From: Sphaerochaeta pleomorpha str. Grapes
Lineage (GTDB): Bacteria > Spirochaetota > Spirochaetia > Sphaerochaetales > Sphaerochaetaceae
Assembly: GCF_000236685.1 (NCBI RefSeq)
Contig: NC_016633.1
Location: 2,480,001 to 2,544,000, forward strand
Reading direction: 5' to 3'
Length of the DNA stretch: 64,000 bases
In this document: piece after piece, positions 9,154 through 17,506 of the stretch
How positions within the stretch are numbered: the stretch's first letter is position 1
How the letters are laid out: each line of letters starts with the position of its first letter
The notes under the pieces: generated by a model
What the model was told of the DNA's origin: nothing
The model's input: the letters and a program-made list of their open reading frames with translations, nothing else
The model's database searches: none
Translations under genes and position numbers: made by a program

Positions 9154-10103
9154 TTGTTCTCCCCCTGTGACAAAATTGCATTCCTTGTTCTCACTTTGCG
9201 CAAGAGAGTGGTATTGGTGTCGGAACTTACCCTGAACTGAATGTAGGTTAGGATAGCAATGATGATAAGGATTGCATAGGAAACAGTAGCCGCATATCCA
9301 AAGTTCGGGGTGTATTTAAAGCATATATTATAGATATAGACACTCAAGGTTAGAAAACAGTTGTTTGGTCCGACCGTCGAAGCGGTAACGCCTCCTTGTG
9401 CAAGATTCATCGGTTCATCAAACAATTGCAAGGTTCCAATCGTGGACATTACGGTGGTGAACAATATCATCGGTTTGAGAAGCGGTAAGGTAATCGTAAA
9501 GAAACTCATGGTAGGGGATGCCCCGTCGATCGAAGCTGCCTCATACAAGTCCCCGGATATATTCTGCATGGCTGAGAGATAGAAAATCATATTGTAGCCG
9601 GTCCATCGCCAGATCATGGCGACAATGAGTACAAACAGGGCAAGGGAAGGGGTACCCAGCCAATCGAGGGGTTTTTGGACTAGGTTGAGAAACATGAGCA
9701 GATGGTTTACCAGCCCATCATAGGCAAAGAGCATCTTGAACAGGATGGTATAGGCAATAAGGGAGGTTACCGAGGGGAGAAACAGGGCTGTTCTGAAAAA
9801 ACCTTTGAACTTGAGTTTCCTGTTATTCAACAACGAGGCAAAAACCAGTGCAAGGCAGAGCATGATAGGCACCTGCAAGAGAAGAATCTTGAAGGTGTTT
9901 TTCAAAGCAAGGTAGAACATGGGGTCACCAAAGAGCCTGGTATAATTTTTGAACCCAACAAAATTGGAGACGATACCCTTAGTTGACGTAAAGGAAAGAT
10001 AGAAAGAATAGAAAATAGGATATACGAGAAAAACTGCTAGCAGCAGTCCCACAGGGAGGATGAAAAACCACCCGATTTTGTTGAGTCTTCGTTCCGTAGC
10101 CAT
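9150..10103 (-). CDS. Carbohydrate ABC transporter permease (MalF type)
   Basis: Inner-membrane permease of 317 residues with an N-terminal helix (IGWFFILPVGLLLAVFLVYPIFYS) typical of UgpA/MalF-like subunits without a large periplasmic loop. The EAA motif reads YEAASIDGASPTMSFFTITLP. GGAGG lies a few bases before the ATG. It pairs with the downstream permease to form the channel for the sugar brought by the upstream binding protein. Confidence 0.93.
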   Translation of the reverse strand: MATERRLNKIGWFFILPVGLLLAVFLVYPIFYSFYLSFTSTKGIVSNFVGFKNYTRLFGDPMFYLALKNTFKILLLQVPIMLCLALVFASLLNNRKLKFKGFFRTALFLPSVTSLIAYTILFKMLFAYDGLVNHLLMFLNLVQKPLDWLGTPSLALFVLIVAMIWRWTGYNMIFYLSAMQNISGDLYEAASIDGASPTMSFFTITLPLLKPMILFTTVMSTIGTLQLFDEPMNLAQGGVTASTVGPNNCFLTLSVYIYNICFKYTPNFGYAATVSYAILIIIAILTYIQFRVSSDTNTTLLRKVRTRNAILSQGENK

Positions 10104-10120
10104 GATGACCTCCGATTAAA

Positions 10121-10153
10121 ACAACGGCAGAGGTATTTGACCCCTGCCGTTGT
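10121..10153 (-). promoter_or_regulatory. Intercistronic hairpin between binding-protein and permease genes
   Basis: A 10-bp perfect stem (ACAACGGCAG / CTGCCGTTGT) that extends inward by GGT/ACC sits between the binding-protein stop and the first permease start. No T-run follows. Such hairpins usually protect the 3' end of the binding-protein mRNA and lower permease expression. The other ABC operon in this window has a hairpin at the same place. Confidence 0.65.
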
Positions 10154-10167
10154 CTGTTGTGTAGAAA

Positions 10168-11448
10168 TTACTGAATGGAATTCTTCAGCTGGGCCTCCGC
10201 TGCCTGCAAGGTCTGGTCAAGGGTTGCTTTTCCAGCATAGTAGGCTTCCATATTGGCCATGATAGCTGCATCGGCTTCGTAGGTATACTGGCCAATGTTT
10301 ACCATCGGGATCATCTCTGCCCATTTGCTGAGGTCTGCATAAATGGGGTAGTTGCCGAAGAAGGCATCCTTTTTGGCGAAAGCATCGCCTTCGAAAGCAG
10401 GGGTATAGGACCCGATGGCTCCGTTGTTGAGGAGGATGGTCTGGTAGAATTCCTTGTCAGCGCCGTAGATTTCATTCATGAAGGCAATGGCTGCAGCTCT
10501 TTTAGGTCCGTTCTGGAGAATATACCAGGAAGAACCGCCGAGGTTCGAGGCATTGACCGAGGAAGTACCGGAGAGACGGGGAATGGGAGCAACTGCCCAA
10601 AGCCCACTTTGGTCTTTTCCTGCTTTGATCGAACCGACGATCCATACGCCGGAGGAAATGGAAGCAGCGTCACTGGTGTACAGGGCGCCAACCCAGTCAT
10701 TCCATCCATTGGTAGGATAGGCAAGGTCTTCGTCAATGAATCTCTTGTAAAGCTGTACAGCCTCACGGATAGCTGCATTGTTGACAAGGTTCGGCTTTCC
10801 GTCTTTGTCGAAGTACCACTGGCCGGCACTCTGGAGCATGACTCTCATCAGGCCTCCGTCACTCTTTCCGTTTGCAAAGAGATACCTGCCGGTTTTCTTG
10901 TGGTAGTCGGCTGCGATTTCACAGAAACGGCTCCAGGTGATGTTAGTCAGGTCGGCTGCACTGTATCCTGCTTTGGATAAAAGGTCGGTTCTATAGAAAA
11001 AGCCGGTTACACCAGAGTCAAAGGGGACACTATAATTCTTGCCGCCGACAACACCAATATCTGTCTTGGACTTGATGAACTTGGAATAATCGAAGCTTTT
11101 GGTCAGGTCTGCGAACTGCCCGGGGTAGGAGGTAAGGTATTTCTGTGCATTGTAATCTTCAATAAGGACAATGTCAGGAAGACCTGTTTTTGTTTTTGCT
11201 GCAAGTGTGGTATGCAGTTTCTGCTCAAGGTCTGCCTTGGCAATTTCGACAATCTGGAATTTTGCATCCGGATGTGTAGCCTGATAGCGGCTGATTGCTT
11301 CCTGCATAATGGAAATGTTGAAATTTGGGTCCCAAGCCCAGATGGTAATTGGGGTTTCATCGCTGGTTGCTGTTTCAGTTGCCCCACCGGCAAACAGACA
11401 GGTCGCCATAACAAGGACCAGAAGCAGAGACAGTGCCTTTTTTTTCAT
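10168..11448 (-). CDS. Extracellular sugar-binding protein of ABC transporter
   Basis: A 426-residue family 1 solute-binding protein. The N-terminus is an export signal (KKK, hydrophobic core to LFAGGATETATS). The GGATET start of the mature region is a common look in spirochaete binding proteins, and Cys17 offers a loose lipobox. Motifs such as TPIWAWDPNF-like strand 1 (ITIWAWDPN), an 'ANGKSDGGLMRVMLQS' pocket region and the C-terminal LDQTLQAAEAQLK helix fit sugar binding. GGAGC lies before the ATG. It is the first gene of the beta-galactosidase operon and should deliver a beta-galactoside to the permeases. Confidence 0.92.
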   Translation of the reverse strand: MKKKALSLLLVLVMATCLFAGGATETATSDETPITIWAWDPNFNISIMQEAISRYQATHPDAKFQIVEIAKADLEQKLHTTLAAKTKTGLPDIVLIEDYNAQKYLTSYPGQFADLTKSFDYSKFIKSKTDIGVVGGKNYSVPFDSGVTGFFYRTDLLSKAGYSAADLTNITWSRFCEIAADYHKKTGRYLFANGKSDGGLMRVMLQSAGQWYFDKDGKPNLVNNAAIREAVQLYKRFIDEDLAYPTNGWNDWVGALYTSDAASISSGVWIVGSIKAGKDQSGLWAVAPIPRLSGTSSVNASNLGGSSWYILQNGPKRAAAIAFMNEIYGADKEFYQTILLNNGAIGSYTPAFEGDAFAKKDAFFGNYPIYADLSKWAEMIPMVNIGQYTYEADAAIMANMEAYYAGKATLDQTLQAAEAQLKNSIQ

Positions 11449-11479
11449 AGAAAGCTCCTTTTTTGCTCATAGTGAATAA

Positions 11480-11502
11480 CATGTGTAAATAGTTTCCACA
11501 TG
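11480..11502. promoter_or_regulatory. Candidate LacI-family operator in the beta-galactosidase operon leader
   Basis: A 23-bp imperfect palindrome with perfect 6-bp ends (CATGTG ... CACATG) and A/T-rich inner arms lies just downstream of the -10 box of the binding-protein promoter, about +5 to +27. A repressor bound there would block transcription. The LacI-type gene diverges from the same region. Confidence 0.6.
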
Positions 11503-11513
11503 AAAGTAATTAT

Positions 11514-11542
11514 AGCGTAAAGCCGAAAAGGGTATCTGTCAA
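11514..11542 (-). promoter_or_regulatory. Sigma-70-type promoter of the beta-galactosidase operon
   Basis: On the minus strand TTGACA is followed after 17 bases by TACGCT (part of TACGCTATAAT). A start about 60 bases upstream of the binding-protein ATG is expected. The palindrome just downstream suggests repression. Confidence 0.6.
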
Positions 11543-11585
11543 TGACTAATTTACTAAAATTTACTACATGTTATTTACAAATACA

Positions 11586-11601
11586 TTACTAAATATAGTA
11601 A
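11586..11601. promoter_or_regulatory. Second palindromic site and TTACTA half-sites
   Basis: TTACTA-AATA-TAGTAA is a perfect inverted repeat. Further TTACTA copies lie at 11551 and 11561. The cluster lies upstream of both divergent promoters and could be an auxiliary operator or an activator site. Confidence 0.45.
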
Positions 11602-11646
11602 ACTATGGGTAAAGAAAGAGAAATAGACTGTTTGTTATGGGTTTTC

Positions 11647-11675
11647 TTGCATTCACTATTTCATTTCACTATACT
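11647..11675 (+). promoter_or_regulatory. Sigma-70-type promoter of the lacI-family gene
   Basis: TTGCAT, 17 bases, TATACT, ending 35 bases before the ATG. Confidence 0.6.
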
Positions 11676-11710
11676 GGTAGGTAAAAATTGGTAAAAGTTA
11701 GGTTTGAGAA

Positions 11711-12730
11711 ATGGCAACAATAAAAGATATCTCCAAACTTTCTGGGGTTTCTCCCTCCGCGGTCTCCCGAATTCTTAATCATGATTCTTCATTGAGCGTA
11801 AGCAATGAAACCAAAATAAAGGTCTTGGCTGCTGCCGAGGAACTGGAATATGTCACGATCAAAGAAAGGAAGAGGAATTCAGTCAAGGAAAAGCGTCTGA
11901 CTATTGCCATTGTCGAGTGGTATTCGGAATCTGCTTTGATCGAAGACCCCTACTACCTGTACCTGGAGAAAATGGTAGAAAAGAAACTTGCCCAGGAGGA
12001 TATCGATACCTTCAAGATTGTAAACATTGATGGAACCTATACTTCGGCAGTAAATGCCCAGGTAGACGGTCTGATTGCAATTGGCAGGTTCTCCCCGTCC
12101 CAGGTAACCCAGCTGACCTCGTTCTCTCCCTACATTGTATTCTTGGATTCCTCTCCTGACCCATCTCTGTATGATTCCTTGCTGATCAATACCGAACAGG
12201 GGATCACGTTGGCCATGAAACATCTTTTTGAGCTGGGCCACACAAAGATAGGTTTTGTCTGTGGACATGTAATCGATGATAACGGAGGGGAAGGCTTTGA
12301 CCTGAGAAAGAAAGCCTACTATGCTTTCATGAAGGAGAACAACCTCTTTTCCCCCTCCCTCATTTTTGAAGGTGATCGGCTTTCCTATGAACAGGGTAGA
12401 ATCCTTACAAAAAGGATTCTGGATGAGAAGGAAAGACCAACTGCTCTAGTTGTTGCCAATGATACGATGGCAACCGGAGTATTGTCCCTCCTGCAGGAAT
12501 CGGGACTTTCCGTTCCTTCAGATATGAGCCTGGTTGGGTTCAATGATTTGCCATCGGTAAAATTCCTTGACCCACCCCTGACCAGTGTCCAGATTCCCAT
12601 GCAACTGCTGGCTATGACTGCCGTAGACCTCCTTCGCCAGAGAATTACCGGTGATTATCCAGTCCCCCTGAAGATTTTCCTTCCGACGATGTTGAAGGTG
12701 AGAAAAAGCACTGCGATACCCCATAAATGA
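11711..12730 (+). CDS. LacI/GalR-family repressor (EbgR-like)
   Basis: A 339-residue regulator. Residues 2-25 are a LacI helix-turn-helix (ATIKDISKLSGVSPSAVSRIL) followed by the hinge region. Residues 63-330 are a periplasmic-binding-protein-like sensor with the usual patterns AMKHLFELGHTKIGFVCG and VGFNDLPSVKFLDPPLTSV. It most resembles the EbgR branch by its long segment IVEWYSESALIEDPYYLYLE, which is recognition by eye. It is divergent from the binding protein/permease/beta-galactosidase operon and almost certainly controls it, with a galactoside as inducer. It probably also controls itself, given the shared 260-bp gap with palindromes. Confidence 0.92.
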   Translation: MATIKDISKLSGVSPSAVSRILNHDSSLSVSNETKIKVLAAAEELEYVTIKERKRNSVKEKRLTIAIVEWYSESALIEDPYYLYLEKMVEKKLAQEDIDTFKIVNIDGTYTSAVNAQVDGLIAIGRFSPSQVTQLTSFSPYIVFLDSSPDPSLYDSLLINTEQGITLAMKHLFELGHTKIGFVCGHVIDDNGGEGFDLRKKAYYAFMKENNLFSPSLIFEGDRLSYEQGRILTKRILDEKERPTALVVANDTMATGVLSLLQESGLSVPSDMSLVGFNDLPSVKFLDPPLTSVQIPMQLLAMTAVDLLRQRITGDYPVPLKIFLPTMLKVRKSTAIPHK

Positions 12731-12763
12731 CTTTTGATATATATTATTATAGGTAATTGTGAG

Positions 12764-12816
12764 AAAAGAGCTATCAAACAGCCTTGTATTGGCTTTTTGG
12801 ATAGCTCTTTTTATTT
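12764..12816 (+). terminator. Intrinsic terminator of the lacI-family gene
   Basis: Stem AAAAGAGCTATC (12764-12775) pairs with GATAGCTCTTTT (12800-12811), with a small inner AGCC/GGCT stem, followed by TTATTTTT. It also works in part on the minus strand. Confidence 0.88.
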
Positions 12817-13262
12817 TTCGCTGAATGTATTGATTATCATCCCGATATTGCCGTTGGCAATCTGGTCTTCGAGCGAATTGGAATTATTGAATTTGCCAAT
12901 CCCCATACAATATTACTTGGCAATCATTGGCCCAGATTATGTAGAATGAACTTGGGTTTTCTTTTCCGAATGACGGCACATTGAAAGTTTTTTGCAACAG
13001 AGGAAAAAGATCCTTTTCTTTTCATTTGTAAGCATTGACAGCACATATGGGACTAATATTTTCCATTCGAGTGAAGACCTAACTTTGCAGAAGGGCTACC
13101 TGCAAAGTCTTGGATGGGTACCTCAGTGAAACCCAGGGAGAAAAGGAATATTTTTTAAAGTGTGTCAAATTGTACTTTACTGCCACAAGAATGTCCTCGT
13201 TGCAAAAAAAGGAGCGGACTTCACTTTTTGAAAGTTGAAATGGTCGAGAGTAACCGATTTTC
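12817..13262. other. Gap of about 450 bases with hairpins and no convincing gene
   Basis: This gap separates the lacI-family gene from the convergent PocR-AraC genes. I find no ORF with a ribosome-binding site. A perfect 9-bp hairpin (ACTTTGCAG / CTGCAAAGT, loop of 9) lies at 13082-13108 and a weaker TGGGT/ACCCA stem follows at once. Short open stretches of about 40-55 codons occur on both strands, but none is recognisable. A small RNA or gene remnants are possible but unproven. Confidence 0.5.
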
Positions 13263-14156
13263 CTAGTTGGTTGCCTGGTGCTTTTCATCCTTGTAATATT
13301 TCTGATAATCAGTGGGGGTGATTTTCACCTGATCCTTAAACAATCTGCAAAAATGATTGTAATCCTTGAACCCCAGTTTAAGCGCCACCTCTTTGGGGTG
13401 CTGCCCAGTTTCCAAGAGTAACTTTTCACTCTGCTCTATCCTGATTACGTTTACATACTCCCTGAAATTCTTTGCATTGGTTGCTTCAATTAGATTATAC
13501 AGGCTTGTTTTTGAAATATTGCAGGAGGTAAGCACTTGTTCAACCAAAATCTTTTCGTTTGCATTTTCTGCAATGAAGGTCCTGATTTTGGCCTCTTCCT
13601 CAATACCGGCTTTTAGGTCTTTTACCGGGTTTTTTGCATTTTTTACTATCTCGGCAATATATTCTGCAAGTAATTCAAGTGAATACTGCACCTCGGGCAC
13701 TTCGATTGTCGCTGGCCTGACAAATTGCTCATATAAGAACTTCGCCGTGAGTTTTCTCTGTTCTGGGGCCCCTTGCAACCAACTTTCCCGTTTCTCAATC
13801 CCTTTGTTGCCCCCAAGCGCAAAATGGGAGACGTTGATGGATCCGAAAACCTGGGCTTTGTTTGCAATCGGAATGACCAGTTCACATATCCCTGCGGGGC
13901 AATATCCCACAAAGGGTTTTCTGGCCTTACATCGTTCATAGAGCGGTTTGTTTTGGGCTAGGCAACGCTGATAGCCTTCACGGGTTTCTTTAATGAACAT
14001 GCAGTATGGACTGGAGTGGGCGAGATAGGGCCGGAGAACTCTCTCGAGATTTTCATCAGTATAGATGAACCCTGAATAGTCCTTGATAGTAACATCAAGT
14101 GAATAGGTTGTCTTGAGGTGTTCGATGTAGGAGGTTATTTTTCTGTAACTTGACAT
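13263..14156 (-). CDS. PocR-domain AraC-family transcriptional regulator (second of a tandem pair)
   Basis: About 297 residues. An N-terminal PocR sensor domain carries the conserved Cys-rich pattern SPYCMFIK, RCLAQNK and FVGYCPAGICELVIPI. The last 100 residues form an AraC double helix-turn-helix (second half: HPKEVALKLGFKDYNHFCRLFKDQVKITPTDYQK). I start it at MSSYRKIT because AAAGGAAAC lies just before that ATG; longer frames would run into the upstream gene. It lies 10 bases behind a paralogous regulator in the same direction. Together they are likely to sense a small metabolite and activate the divergent oxidoreductase/ABC operon. The ligand is unknown. Confidence 0.88.
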   Translation of the reverse strand: MSSYRKITSYIEHLKTTYSLDVTIKDYSGFIYTDENLERVLRPYLAHSSPYCMFIKETREGYQRCLAQNKPLYERCKARKPFVGYCPAGICELVIPIANKAQVFGSINVSHFALGGNKGIEKRESWLQGAPEQRKLTAKFLYEQFVRPATIEVPEVQYSLELLAEYIAEIVKNAKNPVKDLKAGIEEEAKIRTFIAENANEKILVEQVLTSCNISKTSLYNLIEATNAKNFREYVNVIRIEQSEKLLLETGQHPKEVALKLGFKDYNHFCRLFKDQVKITPTDYQKYYKDEKHQATN

Positions 14157-14166
14157 GCTGTTTCCT

Positions 14167-15066
14167 TTAGGAGAATCGTCGTCGAAATTCAGCTGGAGGT
14201 ATCCCGAGCAGGGAGGAAAATACCCTGCTATAATAGGATAAATCCTCAAAACCTACAATTTCTGAAATCTCGGCAATGGTCTTGTCCGAGGTAAGCAAAT
14301 ACGTTTTTGATACCTCGATTCTCAATTTGTTTATATAAGTGCTGATATTCATTCCCACTGCCTTGTTGAAATTCCTAGAGACGTAGGAAGTGCTGAAATT
14401 ACAATACTGGGCAATATCCTCAATTCGAATTTTTTCGGTAAGGTGCATCTTGATATACGCCAAGGCATTCTGGAGGAATTGGTCTTCAATCTTGCTTTTG
14501 GGTTGGGAAATCAATTTTGCAGTATTTTCGGTTACGGTATATTGATTGCCAAGGTTTGCGAGGTAACAGGCAATGAATTCAAGGGAAAGCAAAATAGGTT
14601 CCATCTCAATATCTAATGGGATCTGCGGTTCGTTTTTGTATAAAACGGCAAGTTTCTCAAAATCCAATTCATTATATTTTTTACAAATCGCATGGAAATT
14701 TTTATTCCCGGGTGTGGATTCTGATGCATAGCAACCAAAGGTAATTGCACCGAGGACATTGTCTTTATCAATAATCGGAACGATATATTCAAACATTCCT
14801 GCATGGCAGAATCCCGAGAAAGTCTGCCGGGTCTCAGTACATTTTGCAAGCATTTTTGGTATCATATCTAGGCAGTCCCTCTGGCATTGTCTATTGCTTT
14901 TTACGTAGACGCAGTAGGGGGCATTGTGATTGGAAAAGAGACTGAGTGCGTTGAAGACTTCTTTGTTTTGACGAAAGAATCCTGTAAAGTCTTTTATGCA
15001 AATTGTTGCACTGTATCTATTAGACAATTCTGTGAGATAACATTGCAGGCTTTGCAGGGTAGTCAA
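14167..15066 (-). CDS. PocR-domain AraC-family transcriptional regulator (first of a tandem pair)
   Basis: A 299-residue paralogue of the next gene. The PocR sensor has APYCVYVK, QCQRDCLDM and FSGFCHAGMFEYIVPIID; the Cys positions match those of its neighbour. The C-terminal AraC domain is complete (IRIEDIAQYCNFSTSYVSRNF ... TIAEISEIVGFEDLSYYSRVF ... LLGIPPAEFRRR). The two copies differ widely along their length, so this is an old duplication or a paired acquisition. It is divergent from the FAD-oxidoreductase/ABC operon across 257 bases and is the obvious candidate regulator of that operon. Whether the two proteins form heterodimers cannot be told. Confidence 0.9.
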   Translation of the reverse strand: MTTLQSLQCYLTELSNRYSATICIKDFTGFFRQNKEVFNALSLFSNHNAPYCVYVKSNRQCQRDCLDMIPKMLAKCTETRQTFSGFCHAGMFEYIVPIIDKDNVLGAITFGCYASESTPGNKNFHAICKKYNELDFEKLAVLYKNEPQIPLDIEMEPILLSLEFIACYLANLGNQYTVTENTAKLISQPKSKIEDQFLQNALAYIKMHLTEKIRIEDIAQYCNFSTSYVSRNFNKAVGMNISTYINKLRIEVSKTYLLTSDKTIAEISEIVGFEDLSYYSRVFSSLLGIPPAEFRRRFS

Positions 15067-15323
15067 TTATTCAGCCTCCTCTTTATTTGGGAGCCTACCA
15101 TGGCTTTCTTTGATTGTCAAACAAGATCTACTGGTAAAGAGGCAGAATGGTTATGTACTTCCAATAGACTGGTTAGCTGATTGCAATGAAAAACTGAACA
15201 TATCTACAATTATATTTTTTTTCGCAATCTTCTTGTGCAATTGAATTATGAGCATTTATTTTAAAATAGTCTGCAAAATTTTCCATTGTTTTCTGCTGAT
15301 TCCTACCGTACAGTTTCCACATA

Positions 15324-17492
15324 ATGAAAAAAGAAACGGATTACGAGAAACATATCGTTGCAGATATAACCATAGTCGGGGGTGGACTATCAGGGGTTTG
15401 TGCCGCAATAGCGGCCGCCCGGAAGGGATGTACAGTCTCACTGGTCCATTCCCGTTCGGTTTTAGGTGGAAACAGCTCTAGCGAGATACGGGTATGGACC
15501 AGAGGGGCCACCGGGGGAGGAAACCTTTTTGCCGAGGAAATGGGCATACTGGGGGAACTTAAGCTTACCAACCAATATAGAAACCCCGAGGGAAACCCTA
15601 TCCTTTGGGATGATATTCTTCTGGACGCAGTACTTACTGAAAAAAATATTTCACTGTTCCTCAACTCTTTTGTTTTCCAGGTAGAAAGCAAGGAAGGTCA
15701 TGTTGCGTCGGTACATGCCCTCGAAATAAACTCGGAACGAGCATTTTGTTTCACGTCAGATTTTTTTATTGATGCTACTGGGGATGGTTTTATAGCTGCC
15801 TCGGCCGGCATGCCTTTCGTTGTTGGAAAAGAAAGCAAGGAAACCTATAATGAGGGTAAGGCCCCCGAAAAATTTGATCCAACAACCCAAGGCTGTACGA
15901 TACTGATGAACATCCTTAAAAGAGATCACCCAGTTCCCTTTGTCGCACCGTCGTTTGCTTATTCTCTTTCAAAAATCGAACAGCTTCTCAATAATGGTGG
16001 ACGTATCATATCTGAGAAATCAAACGGTTGTGATTTTTGGTGGGTCGAGTTCGGAGGCCAGCTCGATACAATCCAGGATATCGCTACAATTTCCCTTGAG
16101 TTGAAAAGGCTTTCCTATGGAATCTACAACTATATAAAGAATTCTGGGAAGTATGAGGCAGAAAATCTTGATTTAATTTGGATGGGTAACCTGCCGGGGA
16201 AACGGGAATCAAGAAGGTTTGTTACCGATTATGTGCTTACGGGTAACGATATCCTTGCAGGGACAAAATTTGAAGATGTTGCTTTCTATGGTGGGTGGTA
16301 TATGGATTTCCATCCCTCCGAGGGTATCTACAGCAAGTCAGATTTCTGCACCCAGATACCGGTTCCTTTGTATGGCATACCTTTGCGTGTATTGTACGCT
16401 TCCTCTTTTGATAATCTCATGCTCTGCGGCCGAATCATCGGAGCTTCCCATACAGCTTTTTCGAGTACTCGCATCATGGATACCTGCGCCTTGTCAGGGC
16501 AATCTGCTGGGACGGCAGCTTCCGTACTTGTTTCCCGAAAGCTGAAAACCTGTAATCTGAGGAATTCCTCGGTGTATGGTGAGGTACAGGCTATCCTGGA
16601 TGCCAATGATCTGTTGTTGCCAGGATATACCTCAAAGCCAATCGGCAATATTGCAGAATGCATACCTAGCAGTGTTGTTTCCTCTTGTCAGGGAAAAGAA
16701 AAGAATAAATTGGAACTTGCCGATGATTTTTTTCTGGCAATTCCCGTTACCCTGGCGAAGGAATCTTCAATTTTCGTCGAAGCCAGTGAGAGTGCAAAAC
16801 TTTCTGTCGAAATCAGCTTCTCAATGCTTCCGAGCAGGAATTGCCAACCAGGGAGAATAACAATCGGGCAGCTATCCCTCAATTCTGGTAGGAACAAGGT
16901 TTCTCTGAAACCCTTTAGTGACGGTGAAGGATATCTGTTGTTGGTTATCCGCAGAACCTTGGGTGTTTCGGTTGTTACCTGTGACCAGGAGTTGCCTGGG
17001 GTACTCTGTGGCTATACCCAGCTGGCAACATATCAATTCCCTTTGCTAGAGATTGCTTCGTTTGAGACCTATGGAGCTTTAAACCTTTCCAATGGATATA
17101 CCAGACCCTATGGGGGAGCAAATATCTGGCTGTCCGACCAAGAGGAAAAACCAAGTGTCAAACTGATTCTCACCTCAATGCAAACCGTATCTGCAGTGGA
17201 ATTCTTTTTCGATTGTTCGCTAAGCCAGGAAATGGTAAGCAGCAGGGTTATGGATGTTGATGCACATCATAATATTCATCTCCGCAATGGGGTTAGTCCC
17301 TCTCTAGTCAGGGATTTTGAAATCTTTGCTGTGATTGGTGAATGCAATGTACTGCTTGGCCAAGTGCATGATAATTTTCAGCGTCATATTAAAGTGTCAT
17401 TTGATCCAGTGATTACCCAATGTGTTTTCGTTCGGTTCTTGAGGACTTTCGGTGCTAAAAACACTGGTGTCTATGAAATACGAGTTCATTAA
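15324..17492 (+). CDS. FAD-dependent oxidoreductase (FAD_oxidored family) with C-terminal beta-rich extension
   Basis: A 722-residue protein. The N-terminal ADP-binding fold is plain (ITIVGGGLSGVCAAIAAA, residues 16-32), followed by the family motif LGGNSSSEIRVW, a second FAD motif DFFIDATGDGFIAASAG, GKRESRRFVTDYVL and the C-terminal FAD strand LMLCGRIIGASHTAFSSTRIMDT. These mark the FAD_oxidored (PF12831-like) family, whose members often lie in polysaccharide or glycoside loci. From about 480 on, the protein is beta-rich, and the last 150 residues resemble an F5/8 type C-like carbohydrate-binding fold (weak, by eye). No signal peptide, so cytoplasmic. No Shine-Dalgarno is visible before the ATG. 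It heads an operon with a sugar importer and a second enzyme of the same family, so it probably oxidises the imported sugar or glycoside; the substrate is unknown. Confidence 0.85.
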   Translation: MKKETDYEKHIVADITIVGGGLSGVCAAIAAARKGCTVSLVHSRSVLGGNSSSEIRVWTRGATGGGNLFAEEMGILGELKLTNQYRNPEGNPILWDDILLDAVLTEKNISLFLNSFVFQVESKEGHVASVHALEINSERAFCFTSDFFIDATGDGFIAASAGMPFVVGKESKETYNEGKAPEKFDPTTQGCTILMNILKRDHPVPFVAPSFAYSLSKIEQLLNNGGRIISEKSNGCDFWWVEFGGQLDTIQDIATISLELKRLSYGIYNYIKNSGKYEAENLDLIWMGNLPGKRESRRFVTDYVLTGNDILAGTKFEDVAFYGGWYMDFHPSEGIYSKSDFCTQIPVPLYGIPLRVLYASSFDNLMLCGRIIGASHTAFSSTRIMDTCALSGQSAGTAASVLVSRKLKTCNLRNSSVYGEVQAILDANDLLLPGYTSKPIGNIAECIPSSVVSSCQGKEKNKLELADDFFLAIPVTLAKESSIFVEASESAKLSVEISFSMLPSRNCQPGRITIGQLSLNSGRNKVSLKPFSDGEGYLLLVIRRTLGVSVVTCDQELPGVLCGYTQLATYQFPLLEIASFETYGALNLSNGYTRPYGGANIWLSDQEEKPSVKLILTSMQTVSAVEFFFDCSLSQEMVSSRVMDVDAHHNIHLRNGVSPSLVRDFEIFAVIGECNVLLGQVHDNFQRHIKVSFDPVITQCVFVRFLRTFGAKNTGVYEIRVH

Positions 17493-17506
17493 AAAGGAGT
17501 AGGACA

